Below, in pieces: positions 42,324 to 50,714 of a stretch of DNA of 64,000 nt. This DNA comes from Spirochaeta thermophila DSM 6192 (lineage in GTDB: Bacteria; Spirochaetota; Spirochaetia; Winmispirales; Winmispiraceae). The position numbers were made by a program, and so were the translations under genes. The notes below the pieces were generated by a model. The model had not been told where the DNA came from. It saw nothing but the letters and a program-made list of their open reading frames with translations, and did not search any database. Where the stretch lies: contig NC_014484.1 of the NCBI RefSeq assembly GCF_000147075.1, positions 761,501-825,500 of the forward strand. Reading direction: 5' to 3'. Position 1 is the first letter of the stretch, and the number at the start of each line of letters is the position of its first letter.

Positions 42324-43310
42324 CTAGTGTGCCGGCTCCTCTATGTGCAGGTCGAGGAGCAGGGTGATGGTATAGGTGACGTTCTCGGTGACCTCGAACT
42401 CCCTGGTGATGGAGTAGTCCCCCACCTTGATCACCACGCTGTGGGTGCCCGTGGTGATGGGGAGCAGTTCCCGGGGCGCCGCGTCTATCTTCTCTCCGTC
42501 GAGGAAGATCTCGGCGATCTCGGGCACGTGGAAGAGGAGCGAGGGATGCGCCCTCTCGACCTCCACGACCAGTTCCGTGGTCTTGCCCTTCTCCACCGCG
42601 AACGTCTTCTCCAGGGGGGAGAACGCGGGCCCCTTTATGGTGAGGGAGTGGAGGCCGCTCGAGAGCAGGATCGGATCGCCCGTGTAGGAGATTTCCTTCC
42701 CGTCTATGAAGAAGGTGCATGCCGGGATTTCCTCGTCGTCGAGGCCCTCTATCCTGAGGCGGAGATACCCTTTCCGGGCGTAGAGAGGGAGCACGGTGCA
42801 CTCGAAGGCCTGTGAGGAGGCCGAGGAGGGGAGACCCTTCATCACAGGGGTGAGGACGAAGGCGAGGGGGAAGTCGTCGGGTGCGACGGCCGGGGTGGGG
42901 AAGACCCCCGGACCTCCGGGAACGAAATCCGAGGAGGGGAAGGGGACCTGTATGACCACCTCGGTGGAGGTCGGGAGGATCTGGAAGAACGTGCGCGTCC
43001 CCTGGTAGACCCTCCGCTCCGGGGAGGGCGCGGGAAGGATCCCACGGTACAGAATCCCCGCGATCCCCTGCACACCCTGGAGCTTCCGGGGGACGGTGAT
43101 CCGCAGCTCGAGCCCTGCGTACAGATCCCTCTCCTCAGGAGGTATGGTGATCACGAGGACCTCCTCCAGGAAGAGAGGAATGGGGCCTCCGTCCCTGCCG
43201 TCCCACACCTTCGTCCTGAGGCCTCGGATCTCCTCCCCCCCAAGGGGCACAGAGAGGAGGATGGCGAGCACGAGCATCATCTTCGCAGGAACTGTAGAGG
43301 ATCTTTCCAT
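42324..43310 (-). CDS. Exported protein with PEGA-like domains
   Basis: A 328-residue protein with an N-terminal signal (KMMLVLAILLSVPLGG). The C-terminal 130 residues hold two PEGA-like units: FFIDGKEISYTGDPILLSSGLHSL near 205 and IFLDGEKIDAAPRELLP, TTGTHSV near 272. PEGA domains are common in surface or periplasmic proteins. The N-terminal 180 residues are beta-rich and unrecognised. Its start overlaps the M23 peptidase gene by 34 bases, and it ends the operon. Confidence 0.7.
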   Translation of the reverse strand: MERSSTVPAKMMLVLAILLSVPLGGEEIRGLRTKVWDGRDGGPIPLFLEEVLVITIPPEERDLYAGLELRITVPRKLQGVQGIAGILYRGILPAPSPERRVYQGTRTFFQILPTSTEVVIQVPFPSSDFVPGGPGVFPTPAVAPDDFPLAFVLTPVMKGLPSSASSQAFECTVLPLYARKGYLRLRIEGLDDEEIPACTFFIDGKEISYTGDPILLSSGLHSLTIKGPAFSPLEKTFAVEKGKTTELVVEVERAHPSLLFHVPEIAEIFLDGEKIDAAPRELLPITTGTHSVVIKVGDYSITREFEVTENVTYTITLLLDLHIEEPAH

Positions 43311-44167
43311 CTCTCCCCCAATTGGGTGCCGAAGTGGAGGTGGGGTCCGGTGGTCAAGCCCGTGGTTCCCACGCGTCCGATCACGGAAGAGAGCACGACC
43401 TCCTCTCCCTCGGCCACCGTGATCTCCTCGAGGTGGCCGTAGAGGGTCTTATAGCCCCCCGCGTGTGCTATGATAATATATAGCCCAAGGACCGGATCTT
43501 TTCCAGTTGCCACCACCTTTCCTTCGCGGGCGGGATACACGGGCGTGCCTTCGGATACGGCGAGGTCGATGCCGTAGTGGAACGAGGTCTTTCCCGTGAT
43601 GGGGCTGATCCTGTGCCCGAAGGTGCTGGTGATCCTCGCTCCCTTCACGGGCATCTGGAAGAAGACGTTGAGGAAGAGGAGGCGTTCCAGAGGGGTGAAC
43701 CCCTCACCCGGGTGGAAGAGGAAGCGCGTGGAGGCTTCTCCCGTGTGGACCACCACCTCCCGACCTTGGCTGCTCCTGGGTGAGACGGCCAGATACTGCT
43801 CGAAGTCGGTGCGCGGCTCGGTGGGGACGAAGAGCCCGGGCTGATTGGGGAGGAGGAGGGGCGTCCCCGGGATGAGATCGTCGGGGTGTTGGAGCCTGTT
43901 GAGGGTTGCGATCGCATCGTAGGGTATGTTGGCGGCGGCGGCGATGGTCATGAGGGTGTCGGAGGGGGAGGGCACGTAGAGGTAGAGGAGGAGAGGGGGA
44001 GGATCGGCGTCGGTGCGGGATGCGGCGAGGTGGGAGGATGCAACGTCGGCGAGGAGTTGCTTGAAGAGGGGATCGGAGGAGGAGAGGTCCCGGATGAGGG
44101 GATACCATGGCTGGGCGAGCGAGGGGAGGGTGAGGATGCACGAAAGGAGGAAGACGCGTCCCATCAT
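43277..44167 (-). CDS. LysM and M23 (LytM) peptidase-domain protein
   Basis: A 296-residue exported protein (signal LLSCILTLPSLA). A LysM-like unit (about 62-110, MTIAAAANIPYDAIATLN) binds peptidoglycan. The M23 domain (about 185-296) has SFHYGIDL (HxxxD), YGHL and GPHLHFG, all zinc ligands present, so an active endopeptidase is expected. The two adjacent ATG codons at 44167 and 44164 overlap the upstream stop; either could start the chain, with no ribosome site apart from coupling. It may open the wall locally for the Mla-type complex encoded upstream (inference). Confidence 0.85.
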   Translation of the reverse strand: MMGRVFLLSCILTLPSLAQPWYPLIRDLSSSDPLFKQLLADVASSHLAASRTDADPPPLLLYLYVPSPSDTLMTIAAAANIPYDAIATLNRLQHPDDLIPGTPLLLPNQPGLFVPTEPRTDFEQYLAVSPRSSQGREVVVHTGEASTRFLFHPGEGFTPLERLLFLNVFFQMPVKGARITSTFGHRISPITGKTSFHYGIDLAVSEGTPVYPAREGKVVATGKDPVLGLYIIIAHAGGYKTLYGHLEEITVAEGEEVVLSSVIGRVGTTGLTTGPHLHFGTQLGERWKDPLQFLRR

Positions 44168-44562
44168 AATAGGTATCGGAGGAAGAGGACGAGGAGAAGA
44201 GCTGCTCCTGCCACTGCCGCCCCGGCGAGGGGGGACCCGGCGCTCATGAGGAGGAGCCCGCCGATGATCCCTGTACCTCCGAGAACCCATCGGACCAGGC
44301 CTTTGAGGAAGGGGACGAGCACCTCCTTCGCATAGGCCCGCAGCCCCTTCGAGCGTATGCGTACGACGAGACCCCTGAAGAGATGGAAGCCGGCGAGGAA
44401 TGCGGTCAGTCCCACGGTGAGCCAGGCGAGGAGGGGGGGCGAGAGCACGGCGACGCCCCACAGGCCGTAGGCCGCGAGGGCTCCCACCAGGGCGATGAGT
44501 GCGCAGACCAGGAGGACGTCCAGGATCGTCTCCATCTCACGCTTGAGCGACTGTTTGTTCAC
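44164..44562 (-). CDS. Small integral membrane protein
   Basis: A 132-residue protein of unknown family with about four hydrophobic segments (ILDVLLVCALIALVGALA, LLAWLTVGLTAFLAGFHLF and two more). Start GTG 44562 overlaps the stop of the lipoprotein gene (GTGA) and has AAAGGAG upstream; an earlier in-frame start would overlap the lipoprotein gene by far more. Its place in the operon suggests a membrane partner of the neighbouring envelope proteins. Confidence 0.65.
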   Translation of the reverse strand: MNKQSLKREMETILDVLLVCALIALVGALAAYGLWGVAVLSPPLLAWLTVGLTAFLAGFHLFRGLVVRIRSKGLRAYAKEVLVPFLKGLVRWVLGGTGIIGGLLLMSAGSPLAGAAVAGAALLLVLFLRYLL

Positions 44563-45521
44563 GGCGTCACTCCTTTGGATCCTTCCTCCTGGTCGGGGAG
44601 GTCGGGTCGTCCCCTCAGTATTCCCACAAACCACGAGAGTTCCTCCTCCTTCCCGAGTTTCTCTGCGAGGGGGAGGAGCTTTTCGAGGATCGCATTCCCG
44701 CGACGGTCCTCTCCCATCGCCGTCCATATGCCTAAGGCCCTGGTGTAGGAAAGATAGGCGAGCTCGTCTTCCCCTCTTTCGAGGTAGAGGTCCCCGAGGG
44801 TCGTGAGGGAGAGGGCGATCCCGGGGGCATGTTCGGCCCTCTTGTCATGTGAAAGGGATTCCTGGAGCAGGGCCACGGCGGTCTCCGTATCCCCCTCGGA
44901 GGCGGCGATGGAGGCGAGGACGTAGTAGTTGGCGGCGAGTCCCCGCTGATCCTTCGCCCTCTCGTTGAGGGCCGCCGCACGTTCGAGATAGGCCTTCGCC
45001 TCCTCCCGTCGCCCTTCCCGTGCGAGCATGAGGGCCATGTTGTGGTACACGGTGGCCACCTTTTCCGGGTGTTCCTTCTCCACGTCCGACGAGGAGGCGA
45101 TGAGCGAGTCGAGCATCGCTCGTGCCTCCTCCATCCGTCCTGTGCGCTGGAGGAAGGAGGCCCTGCCGGAGCGAACCTCGTATGAGAGGAGCCGGTCGTC
45201 GGTGAGGACGAGGAGCTCCTCCGCCCGGGTGAGGGCCGCCCCGGCTCCCGTCTCGTCGCCTCGGGCGATGGCCACCTCGGCGAGGGCGAGATAGGAGCGG
45301 ATCACCCCCGGGATGTGGTCCACGGAGAGGTTCTCATGGAGGGCCCGCAGGAAGAGGGCCTCGGCCTGGGCGTAGCGCCCCTTGGTGAAGTAGTCCCACC
45401 CGTACGTGAGGTAGGATGCCGCCTGGTTGCGCACCTCGAAACGTTCCTCGGGTACGGGCGGCTGACTCGAGCAGGATGCGAGGATCAAGGGGAGAGCGAA
45501 GAGCAGGTGTGCGTGCCTCAT
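44559..45521 (-). CDS. TPR lipoprotein
   Basis: A 320-residue lipoprotein with lipobox LILASC (cysteine at 17). The mature part is a row of TPR units, for example YLTYGWDYFTKGRYAQAEA, VYHNMALMLAREGRREEA and LTTLGDLYLERGEDELA. TPR lipoproteins serve as scaffolds in the periplasm. It overlaps mlaD (ATGA) and the small membrane protein (GTGA). Confidence 0.82.
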   Translation of the reverse strand: MRHAHLLFALPLILASCSSQPPVPEERFEVRNQAASYLTYGWDYFTKGRYAQAEALFLRALHENLSVDHIPGVIRSYLALAEVAIARGDETGAGAALTRAEELLVLTDDRLLSYEVRSGRASFLQRTGRMEEARAMLDSLIASSSDVEKEHPEKVATVYHNMALMLAREGRREEAKAYLERAAALNERAKDQRGLAANYYVLASIAASEGDTETAVALLQESLSHDKRAEHAPGIALSLTTLGDLYLERGEDELAYLSYTRALGIWTAMGEDRRGNAILEKLLPLAEKLGKEEELSWFVGILRGRPDLPDQEEGSKGVTP

Positions 45522-46501
45522 CGGAAGGCTCCTTCACGTAGAGGTTCGAGAAGGGTCTCCTGCGTCTGTTCCTCGGGTATCCCACCGCGGATGAGGGGAT
45601 TGTTCCGGATTCCTTCCAGGACCTCCCTTCCCCTCCGGATGGCCTGTTTCCCCTCTTCGAGGGTACCCACGAGTTGGGGCTCGGTCGAGGTGAGGAATTC
45701 GGTGAACTGCCTGAGGTTCGAGATCGCCGCCTCGAGTTCGCTGAGACTCGCCTCTATCGTGCTGTAGAGTTCCATCTCGTCGTCGAGTATCTTGGCGAGG
45801 GATCCCCGGGCACCCAGGAGCCGGGGGACGAGCCCTTCCACCTCGGACAGCCCTGCGGAGAGGGTCTCGATGTTGGCGGCGATCCCTTCTATCCGTTGGA
45901 GCACGGCGCCCAGGGCCACTCCCTCGTTCCCCGAGAGCCCTGCCTCCACCGTGGTGAGGGTCCGATCGAGGGAGAGGAGTACGGTGTTGAGGTTCTGGAG
46001 CACGGGCTCCACCTCCCCCAGGAGCCGGGTGATCGCGTCGGCGCCCGGAGGAACGTCCACACGTCCCTCTTCCACGAGGCGTCTTCCTTCCTCGAAGTCG
46101 AGCGAGGGGATGAGGCTCCCCTCGGGGAGTGGCGGGGTGGGCGTCTTCCCCTGGTAGAAGACGAGGCCCCCTCCCAACCCGAGTGGGTTCGAGACCACGG
46201 CGAGCACCGAGTCCTCGTAGACCTTGTCGTAGAACCGATCTTCGATGTAGAGGAAGACCTTCACCCGGTTGTCCTCGTCGAGGGTGATGTCGGTGACCTT
46301 CCCGATGGCGAAGCCCTTGAACTGGATGCCCATCCCCGGCTTGATCCCATGGGTTTCGGAGAAGTACGTATAGAAGTGGTAGTTCTTCGAGAACCACCGC
46401 TGGTTCACGCCGAGGAGGATGAGGACCCCGACGAGGGCCACGAGGCCTCCCAGTACGAAGAGACCCACGATCTGGGATGCGAAGCGTATCTTGAATTTCA
46501 T
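45518..46501 (-). CDS. mlaD: MlaD/MCE-domain lipid-binding protein
   Basis: A 327-residue protein with one N-terminal membrane span (about 8-35) and an MCE domain (about 38-115, SETHGIKPGMGIQFKGFAIGKV). About 200 residues of helix follow, longer than E. coli MlaD and more like the long-tailed MCE proteins that reach across the periplasm. ATG 46501 overlaps the mlaF stop (ATGA). Together with mlaF and mlaE it forms a lipid ABC transporter. No mlaC, mlaB or mlaA gene is in the operon. Confidence 0.88.
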   Translation of the reverse strand: MKFKIRFASQIVGLFVLGGLVALVGVLILLGVNQRWFSKNYHFYTYFSETHGIKPGMGIQFKGFAIGKVTDITLDEDNRVKVFLYIEDRFYDKVYEDSVLAVVSNPLGLGGGLVFYQGKTPTPPLPEGSLIPSLDFEEGRRLVEEGRVDVPPGADAITRLLGEVEPVLQNLNTVLLSLDRTLTTVEAGLSGNEGVALGAVLQRIEGIAANIETLSAGLSEVEGLVPRLLGARGSLAKILDDEMELYSTIEASLSELEAAISNLRQFTEFLTSTEPQLVGTLEEGKQAIRRGREVLEGIRNNPLIRGGIPEEQTQETLLEPLREGAFR

Positions 46502-47310
46502 GGCGAACCCCCCTGCCACACGTCTTCTCCATCGAGGAGGGAGAGGATGTCCATGTCGTAACTCGCCGCCTGGCTGAGCACGTCGGAGAGGGCCTCGATG
46601 GTCTCGGGATTGGTGCTTCGGATCACCTGCGAGAGGGAGCCGGTCTCCACCAGACGTCCCTCTTTCAGGATGATCACCTCGTCGGCGAGGTTGGCACAGA
46701 CCCTTGGGTCGTTCGTGGCTGCGATGATGCTCACCCCTTTCCCCTTCTCCTTCCTCAGGCGCTGGATCATCCGCTCACAGACGGCCGGATCCACCGATGA
46801 GGTGGGCTCGTCGAGGAAGAGGACGCGCGGTTCGACGAGGAGGGCCCTCATGAACGAGGCGATCTTCCTTTCCCCCAGAGAGATCTGGGAAGGGCGGAGG
46901 GAGAGGTCGTCGTCGAAGAGGAACTCTTCGCACATACGCTCGATCCTTCGCAAGAGGGCCTGCCTGTCGGCCGAGGGATCCCTCTGGAGCACCGGGAGGG
47001 TGAGGTTCTGGAGCAGGCTCATGTTCGCCCACAGTGCCGCGTCTTGAAACACGAAGGCGGTCTGCCTCCTCATCGAGAGGAGTCGCTCGTGGGAGAGCCG
47101 GGTGATCTCCTCTTCCCCGAAGATGATCCGGCCTTTCTCTATCTCCTTGAGTCCGTTCATCACTTTGAGGAGGGTGGACTTGCCCGATCCGGAGAGGCCC
47201 ATGATCACGGTGGTCATGCCTTCGGGCACCTCCAAGGTGATCTCCTTGAGGATGGATACCCCTTCTATGGTCGCGGTCACCTCTTCCAGGCGTATACAAC
47301 TCCGTCTCAT
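46498..47310 (-). CDS. mlaF: Mla-type ABC transporter ATPase
   Basis: A 270-residue ATPase. Walker A GLSGSGKST near 40, Q-loop FVFQD near 90, signature ISLGERK near 148 (a variant of LSGGQ), Walker B VLFLDEP near 170, D-loop SSVD. At the switch position the usual histidine is asparagine (AATNDP), a change that lowers ATP hydrolysis in most ABC proteins. It powers lipid movement with MlaE and MlaD. The start overlaps the end of mlaE (ATGA). Confidence 0.9.
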   Translation of the reverse strand: MRRSCIRLEEVTATIEGVSILKEITLEVPEGMTTVIMGLSGSGKSTLLKVMNGLKEIEKGRIIFGEEEITRLSHERLLSMRRQTAFVFQDAALWANMSLLQNLTLPVLQRDPSADRQALLRRIERMCEEFLFDDDLSLRPSQISLGERKIASFMRALLVEPRVLFLDEPTSSVDPAVCERMIQRLRKEKGKGVSIIAATNDPRVCANLADEVIILKEGRLVETGSLSQVIRSTNPETIEALSDVLSQAASYDMDILSLLDGEDVWQGGSP

Positions 47311-48098
47311 AGGTAGTACACCAGGGTGAGGAGTGCATCGGCCACGATGCAGTAGACGAATCCCTTGCCTACCGCCTTTATGGCCACCTGCGGTATCTCG
47401 GTGGAGGCGCGTTCCACCTGGAACCCGCTGTAGGTCCCGACCAGGGCGATCACGGCCCCGAAGGTGGCGCTCTTCACCAGGGAGGAGAGGATGTCCACCG
47501 GCTTCAGCCTGAGGAGCAGGTTGTGGAAGTACTCGGCGAACTGTATAGGGTGGATGAGAGAGGTCACGAAGAAGGAACCCAGGAGTCCGAAGATATTGAA
47601 GTAGACGTTGAGGAGGGTGACGGCCACGATGGCGCCGAGGAACCGGGGTACCACGAGATAGGAGATGGGGTCTATGCCGAATGCCATGTAGGCCTCGATC
47701 TCGTGGGAGACCACCATGGTGCCGATCTCGGTGGCGATGGCGGTTCCCGATCGAGCGGTCACGATGAAGGCCGTGAGGATGGGACCCAGCTCCCGGGTGA
47801 TCACCGCGATGAGGATGGGGTAGACCAGGTCTCCCTGTCCGAACTGGGGGAGGAGGGAGACGCCCTGGATGATGATGAGGGCCCCTATCCCCAGGGCGAG
47901 GAGGGCGATGACGTTGAGGGCCTCCACGCCGGTGAAGAGTATCTGAAGGACGAGGACCCTCCCGGCTTCCCCCCGTCGTTTGCGGAAAAAGAGGACGGTC
48001 TCCTTGATGACCGTGGCCACGTACCCTATGCCGTAGAGGATGTCGTGTGTACGAGCGATGGCCCGATTTCCCAGGGAGCTGAGGATGTCTCCGCTCAT
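47307..48098 (-). CDS. mlaE: Mla-type ABC transporter permease
   Basis: A 263-residue membrane protein of the MlaE family. Conserved RELGPILTAFIVTARSGTAIATEIGTM near 105-130, EIEAYMAFGIDPISYLVVPRF near 135-155, and several hydrophobic spans. It forms the lipid-conducting part with MlaD and is driven by MlaF. Its ATG overlaps the end of the PHP gene (ATGA). Confidence 0.92.
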   Translation of the reverse strand: MSGDILSSLGNRAIARTHDILYGIGYVATVIKETVLFFRKRRGEAGRVLVLQILFTGVEALNVIALLALGIGALIIIQGVSLLPQFGQGDLVYPILIAVITRELGPILTAFIVTARSGTAIATEIGTMVVSHEIEAYMAFGIDPISYLVVPRFLGAIVAVTLLNVYFNIFGLLGSFFVTSLIHPIQFAEYFHNLLLRLKPVDILSSLVKSATFGAVIALVGTYSGFQVERASTEIPQVAIKAVGKGFVYCIVADALLTLVYYL

Positions 48099-48955
48099 GT
48101 ACAGACTCCGCAGTGGGAAAGTCGTTCGATCAAGTCCGGGATGAGGGATGAGGTGATCGTGAGCCCCCCCGCGGTGGTGCCCAGGTCCACATCCCGCCTG
48201 TCCTTGCCGTGGAAGTCCGAGCCCGCCGAGACGAGGAGGCCCAGCGAGGCGGCAGTCCGGGAGAACTTCCGTGCCTCCTCCAGGGAGTGGGAGTAGTGGT
48301 AGGCTTCTACCCCGTCCACCCCCGCCTCACGGTAGTCGGCGAAGCGCCGAACGAGCTCCTCGTCCGGGATCCCGAGGCTCACGGGATGTGCGATCACGGC
48401 GAGCCCCCCCGCCGCATGGATGGCCCTCACGGCCTCCTCCAAGGTGCACCCTGCCTTGGGCTCGTAGAAGGGCCTCCCGTAGTTGAGATATTCCTCCATG
48501 GCCTCGGGGATGGATCGAGCCAGGCCTCTCGCCACCAGAAGGCGGGCGAAGTGCGGACGCGTGACCACCCCCTGCACCTCCTCCATGTCCTCGAGGGAGA
48601 CCTCTATGCCCGCTTCGCGCATCCTGTGGATGATGCGGACATTGCGCTCGTGGCGGCGTCTCCTCAAGTCTGCGAGCAGATACCCGAGCACGGGGTTCGA
48701 GGCATCGATCCCGAGCCCGAGGAGGTGGAATTCGCCGCCCTCGTGGGCCACTTCCATCTCGATCCCCGGGATGAAGGAGATCCCTTCCTCCCGTGCGGCG
48801 CGTGATGCCTCCTCGAGCCCCGACGTAGTATCATGATCGGTGAGGGCGAGGAGCCCGATGCCCAGGCGGGCGGCCTCCTTTATGAGGAGGGAGGGGGAGA
48901 GGGCCCCATCCGAGGCGGTGCTGTGCGTGTGCAGATCGAGCCGCATAGCTTCCAT
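48095..48955 (-). CDS. PHP-domain phosphoesterase (TrpH/YciV type)
   Basis: A 286-residue protein with the metal-binding PHP motifs in order: DLHTHSTASDG at 7, TDHDT near 40, PGIEMEV near 63, AHPVSLG near 193 and SDFHG near 245. Family members hydrolyse 3',5'-bisphosphonucleotides or short RNA 5' ends. It is the first gene of an eight-gene operon ending in envelope functions, to which it has no clear functional link. Either ATG (M1 or M4) could start it; AGGTG precedes the first. Confidence 0.86.
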   Translation of the reverse strand: MEAMRLDLHTHSTASDGALSPSLLIKEAARLGIGLLALTDHDTTSGLEEASRAAREEGISFIPGIEMEVAHEGGEFHLLGLGIDASNPVLGYLLADLRRRRHERNVRIIHRMREAGIEVSLEDMEEVQGVVTRPHFARLLVARGLARSIPEAMEEYLNYGRPFYEPKAGCTLEEAVRAIHAAGGLAVIAHPVSLGIPDEELVRRFADYREAGVDGVEAYHYSHSLEEARKFSRTAASLGLLVSAGSDFHGKDRRDVDLGTTAGGLTITSSLIPDLIERLSHCGVCT

Positions 48956-49047
48956 ACACCTATTACAGTAGGAAAAAACCGACTCCTGCTCAATGCCCCG
49001 GGGAGGGGCGGGGAAATCCCGTGGAGGATGGTATACTATATAAATGC

Positions 49048-49076
49048 TTGATTTTCTCGAGGTATGGTTTTACAGT
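49048..49076 (+). promoter_or_regulatory. Promoter of the cNMP-binding operon
   Basis: TTGATT (49048-49053), 17 bases, TACAGT (49071-49076). The AGGAGAGG ribosome site and ATG 49093 follow directly, which supports this start over an earlier in-frame ATG at 49021. Confidence 0.6.
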
Positions 49077-49092
49077 CGAAAAAGGAGAGGAT

Positions 49093-50070
49093 ATGCCCCG
49101 AACCGTCCACTACAAAGCGAGCTCCGTGATCTATTTCGAAGGGGATGTGGGAGACAAGGCCTACATCCTCCGCGAAGGAGAGATCGTCCTCACCTCCACC
49201 GATCTCGAGACGGGCCAGGAGGTGCACGAACGGATAGGCAAGGGGGAATTCTTCGGTGTCAAGTCGAGCGTGGGGCGCTATCCCCGGGAGGAGACTGCGA
49301 TGGTCCTCTCCGACGCCGAGGTGCTGGAGTTCTCCGCCTCTGAGTTCGAGGGCTTCCTCCTCAAGAACCCCCGGGTGATGATGAAGATGCTCAAGGTGCT
49401 CTCCCGTCAGCTCCGACGTATCCACAAGCGGGTTCAGACCTTGCTCGCCGTCTCGGAGGAGGTGAATCCCGAAGAGGGCCTCTTTTCTATCTGCAAGTAC
49501 TACATCGAGAAACAGCAGTTCTCACAGGCCGCCTACGCCCTCGGCCGGTACCTCGCCTACTATCCGGATGGCGTCCACGTGGAGGAGGTGAAGGCCGCCC
49601 TCACCCGCGTACAGGCTGCCCAGGCGAGAGGGGGTACGGGTGCGCTTTCCATCCCGTCGCCCGAGCCCAGGAAGCCCTCCCTCTCGTCCGCGGAGAAGGA
49701 CTTCTACGAGGCAGAGAGCCTGTTCGGCCAGGAACGGTACGAGGAGGCCCTTGCCTCCTTCACCCGGATTGCAGAGGGATCCGACCAGGAGGATGTCCGG
49801 CGCAGGGCCCTCTTCGAGTCGGGGAGGTGTCTCATGGCCATGGCGCGTTACGACGAGGTCATCCAGCACTACTCACGGTTCGCACGGGACTTCTCCGACG
49901 CACCGGAGACCTCGGAGGCCCTCTTCCTCATCGCCCGTGCCTACGAGGAGAAGGGCGATGGAGCACGGGCAGGGGCACTCTACCGTAAGGTGCTCTCCCT
50001 CCCGGGAGTGAGCAGCGAAGTGGTGAAGAAGGCGCGGAAGGCACTCAGGGGCCTGGAGGAACGGGTATGA
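49093..50070 (+). CDS. cNMP-binding domain protein with TPR-like tail
   Basis: A 325-residue protein. Residues 1-115 form a cyclic-nucleotide-binding barrel (ASSVIYFEGDVGDKAYILREGEI-type start split by a turn, then IGKGEFFGVKS). Instead of a DNA-binding domain there are helical repeats (QFSQAAYALGRYLAYYPD, RYEEALASFTRIAEG, YEEKGDGARAGALYRKVL) of TPR type, about 145-320. It is therefore a ligand-sensing adaptor rather than a transcription factor. The stop overlaps the next cNMP gene (ATGA). Confidence 0.82.
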   Translation: MPRTVHYKASSVIYFEGDVGDKAYILREGEIVLTSTDLETGQEVHERIGKGEFFGVKSSVGRYPREETAMVLSDAEVLEFSASEFEGFLLKNPRVMMKMLKVLSRQLRRIHKRVQTLLAVSEEVNPEEGLFSICKYYIEKQQFSQAAYALGRYLAYYPDGVHVEEVKAALTRVQAAQARGGTGALSIPSPEPRKPSLSSAEKDFYEAESLFGQERYEEALASFTRIAEGSDQEDVRRRALFESGRCLMAMARYDEVIQHYSRFARDFSDAPETSEALFLIARAYEEKGDGARAGALYRKVLSLPGVSSEVVKKARKALRGLEERV

Positions 50071-50714
50071 TGCTCACGGGGCCGTCATTCGACCGATTCG
50101 CCGTCTACTACAAGAGGGGTGACATCATCTTCTGTGAGTATGAACCGGGGGACACTTTCTACCTCATCCAGGAGGGGAGGGTACAGATCTCCAAGATCAT
50201 GGGAGGGCTCGAAAAGACCATCGACATCCTCAAGCCGGGAGAGATCTTCGGAGAGATGGCCATCCTGGAGGAGGCACCGCGCTCGGCCACGGCCGTGGCC
50301 CTGGACGACGTGAAACTACTCGAGTTCACCAAGGAGAATTTCTCCCTCCTCCTCGAGGGAAACCCCCAGATCGCCCTGAAGCTCCTCAAGCTCTTCATCA
50401 AGCGCATCTATGACCAGAAACGAAGGCTCATGATCCTCACCCTCGACGATGAGCAGGCCAGGATCGCGGACGTGTTCCTCATGCTCGCCGAGTCCCGTCT
50501 TCAGGAAGAAGAGGACGAGGGCAAGGGGCTCGTCTTCGAGACCACGGTGGACGACATCGCCCATTGGGCCGGGATGAATCCCACCCGCGCCCGCAACGTG
50601 CTCAACCAGTTCGCCTCACAGCACCGGGTGACGCTCCATCCCGACAAGATCGTGGTGCACAACATCAACGATTTCAGGCGCCTGGTGTCCTCCCGGAGAC
50701 CCATACGGAAATGA
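50067..50714 (+). CDS. Crp/Fnr-family transcription regulator
   Basis: A 215-residue protein. The cNMP-binding barrel (about 15-115) has GDTFYLIQEGRVQI and LKPGEIFGEMAILEEAPRSATAVA, with the glutamate and arginine-serine of the phosphate-binding cassette, so cAMP or a related ligand could bind. A winged helix lies at 140-205 (TTVDDIAHWAGMNPTRARNVLNQF). It follows a cNMP protein without DNA-binding domain and precedes UbiB, overlapping both by ATGA. Confidence 0.85.
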   Translation: MMLTGPSFDRFAVYYKRGDIIFCEYEPGDTFYLIQEGRVQISKIMGGLEKTIDILKPGEIFGEMAILEEAPRSATAVALDDVKLLEFTKENFSLLLEGNPQIALKLLKLFIKRIYDQKRRLMILTLDDEQARIADVFLMLAESRLQEEEDEGKGLVFETTVDDIAHWAGMNPTRARNVLNQFASQHRVTLHPDKIVVHNINDFRRLVSSRRPIRK

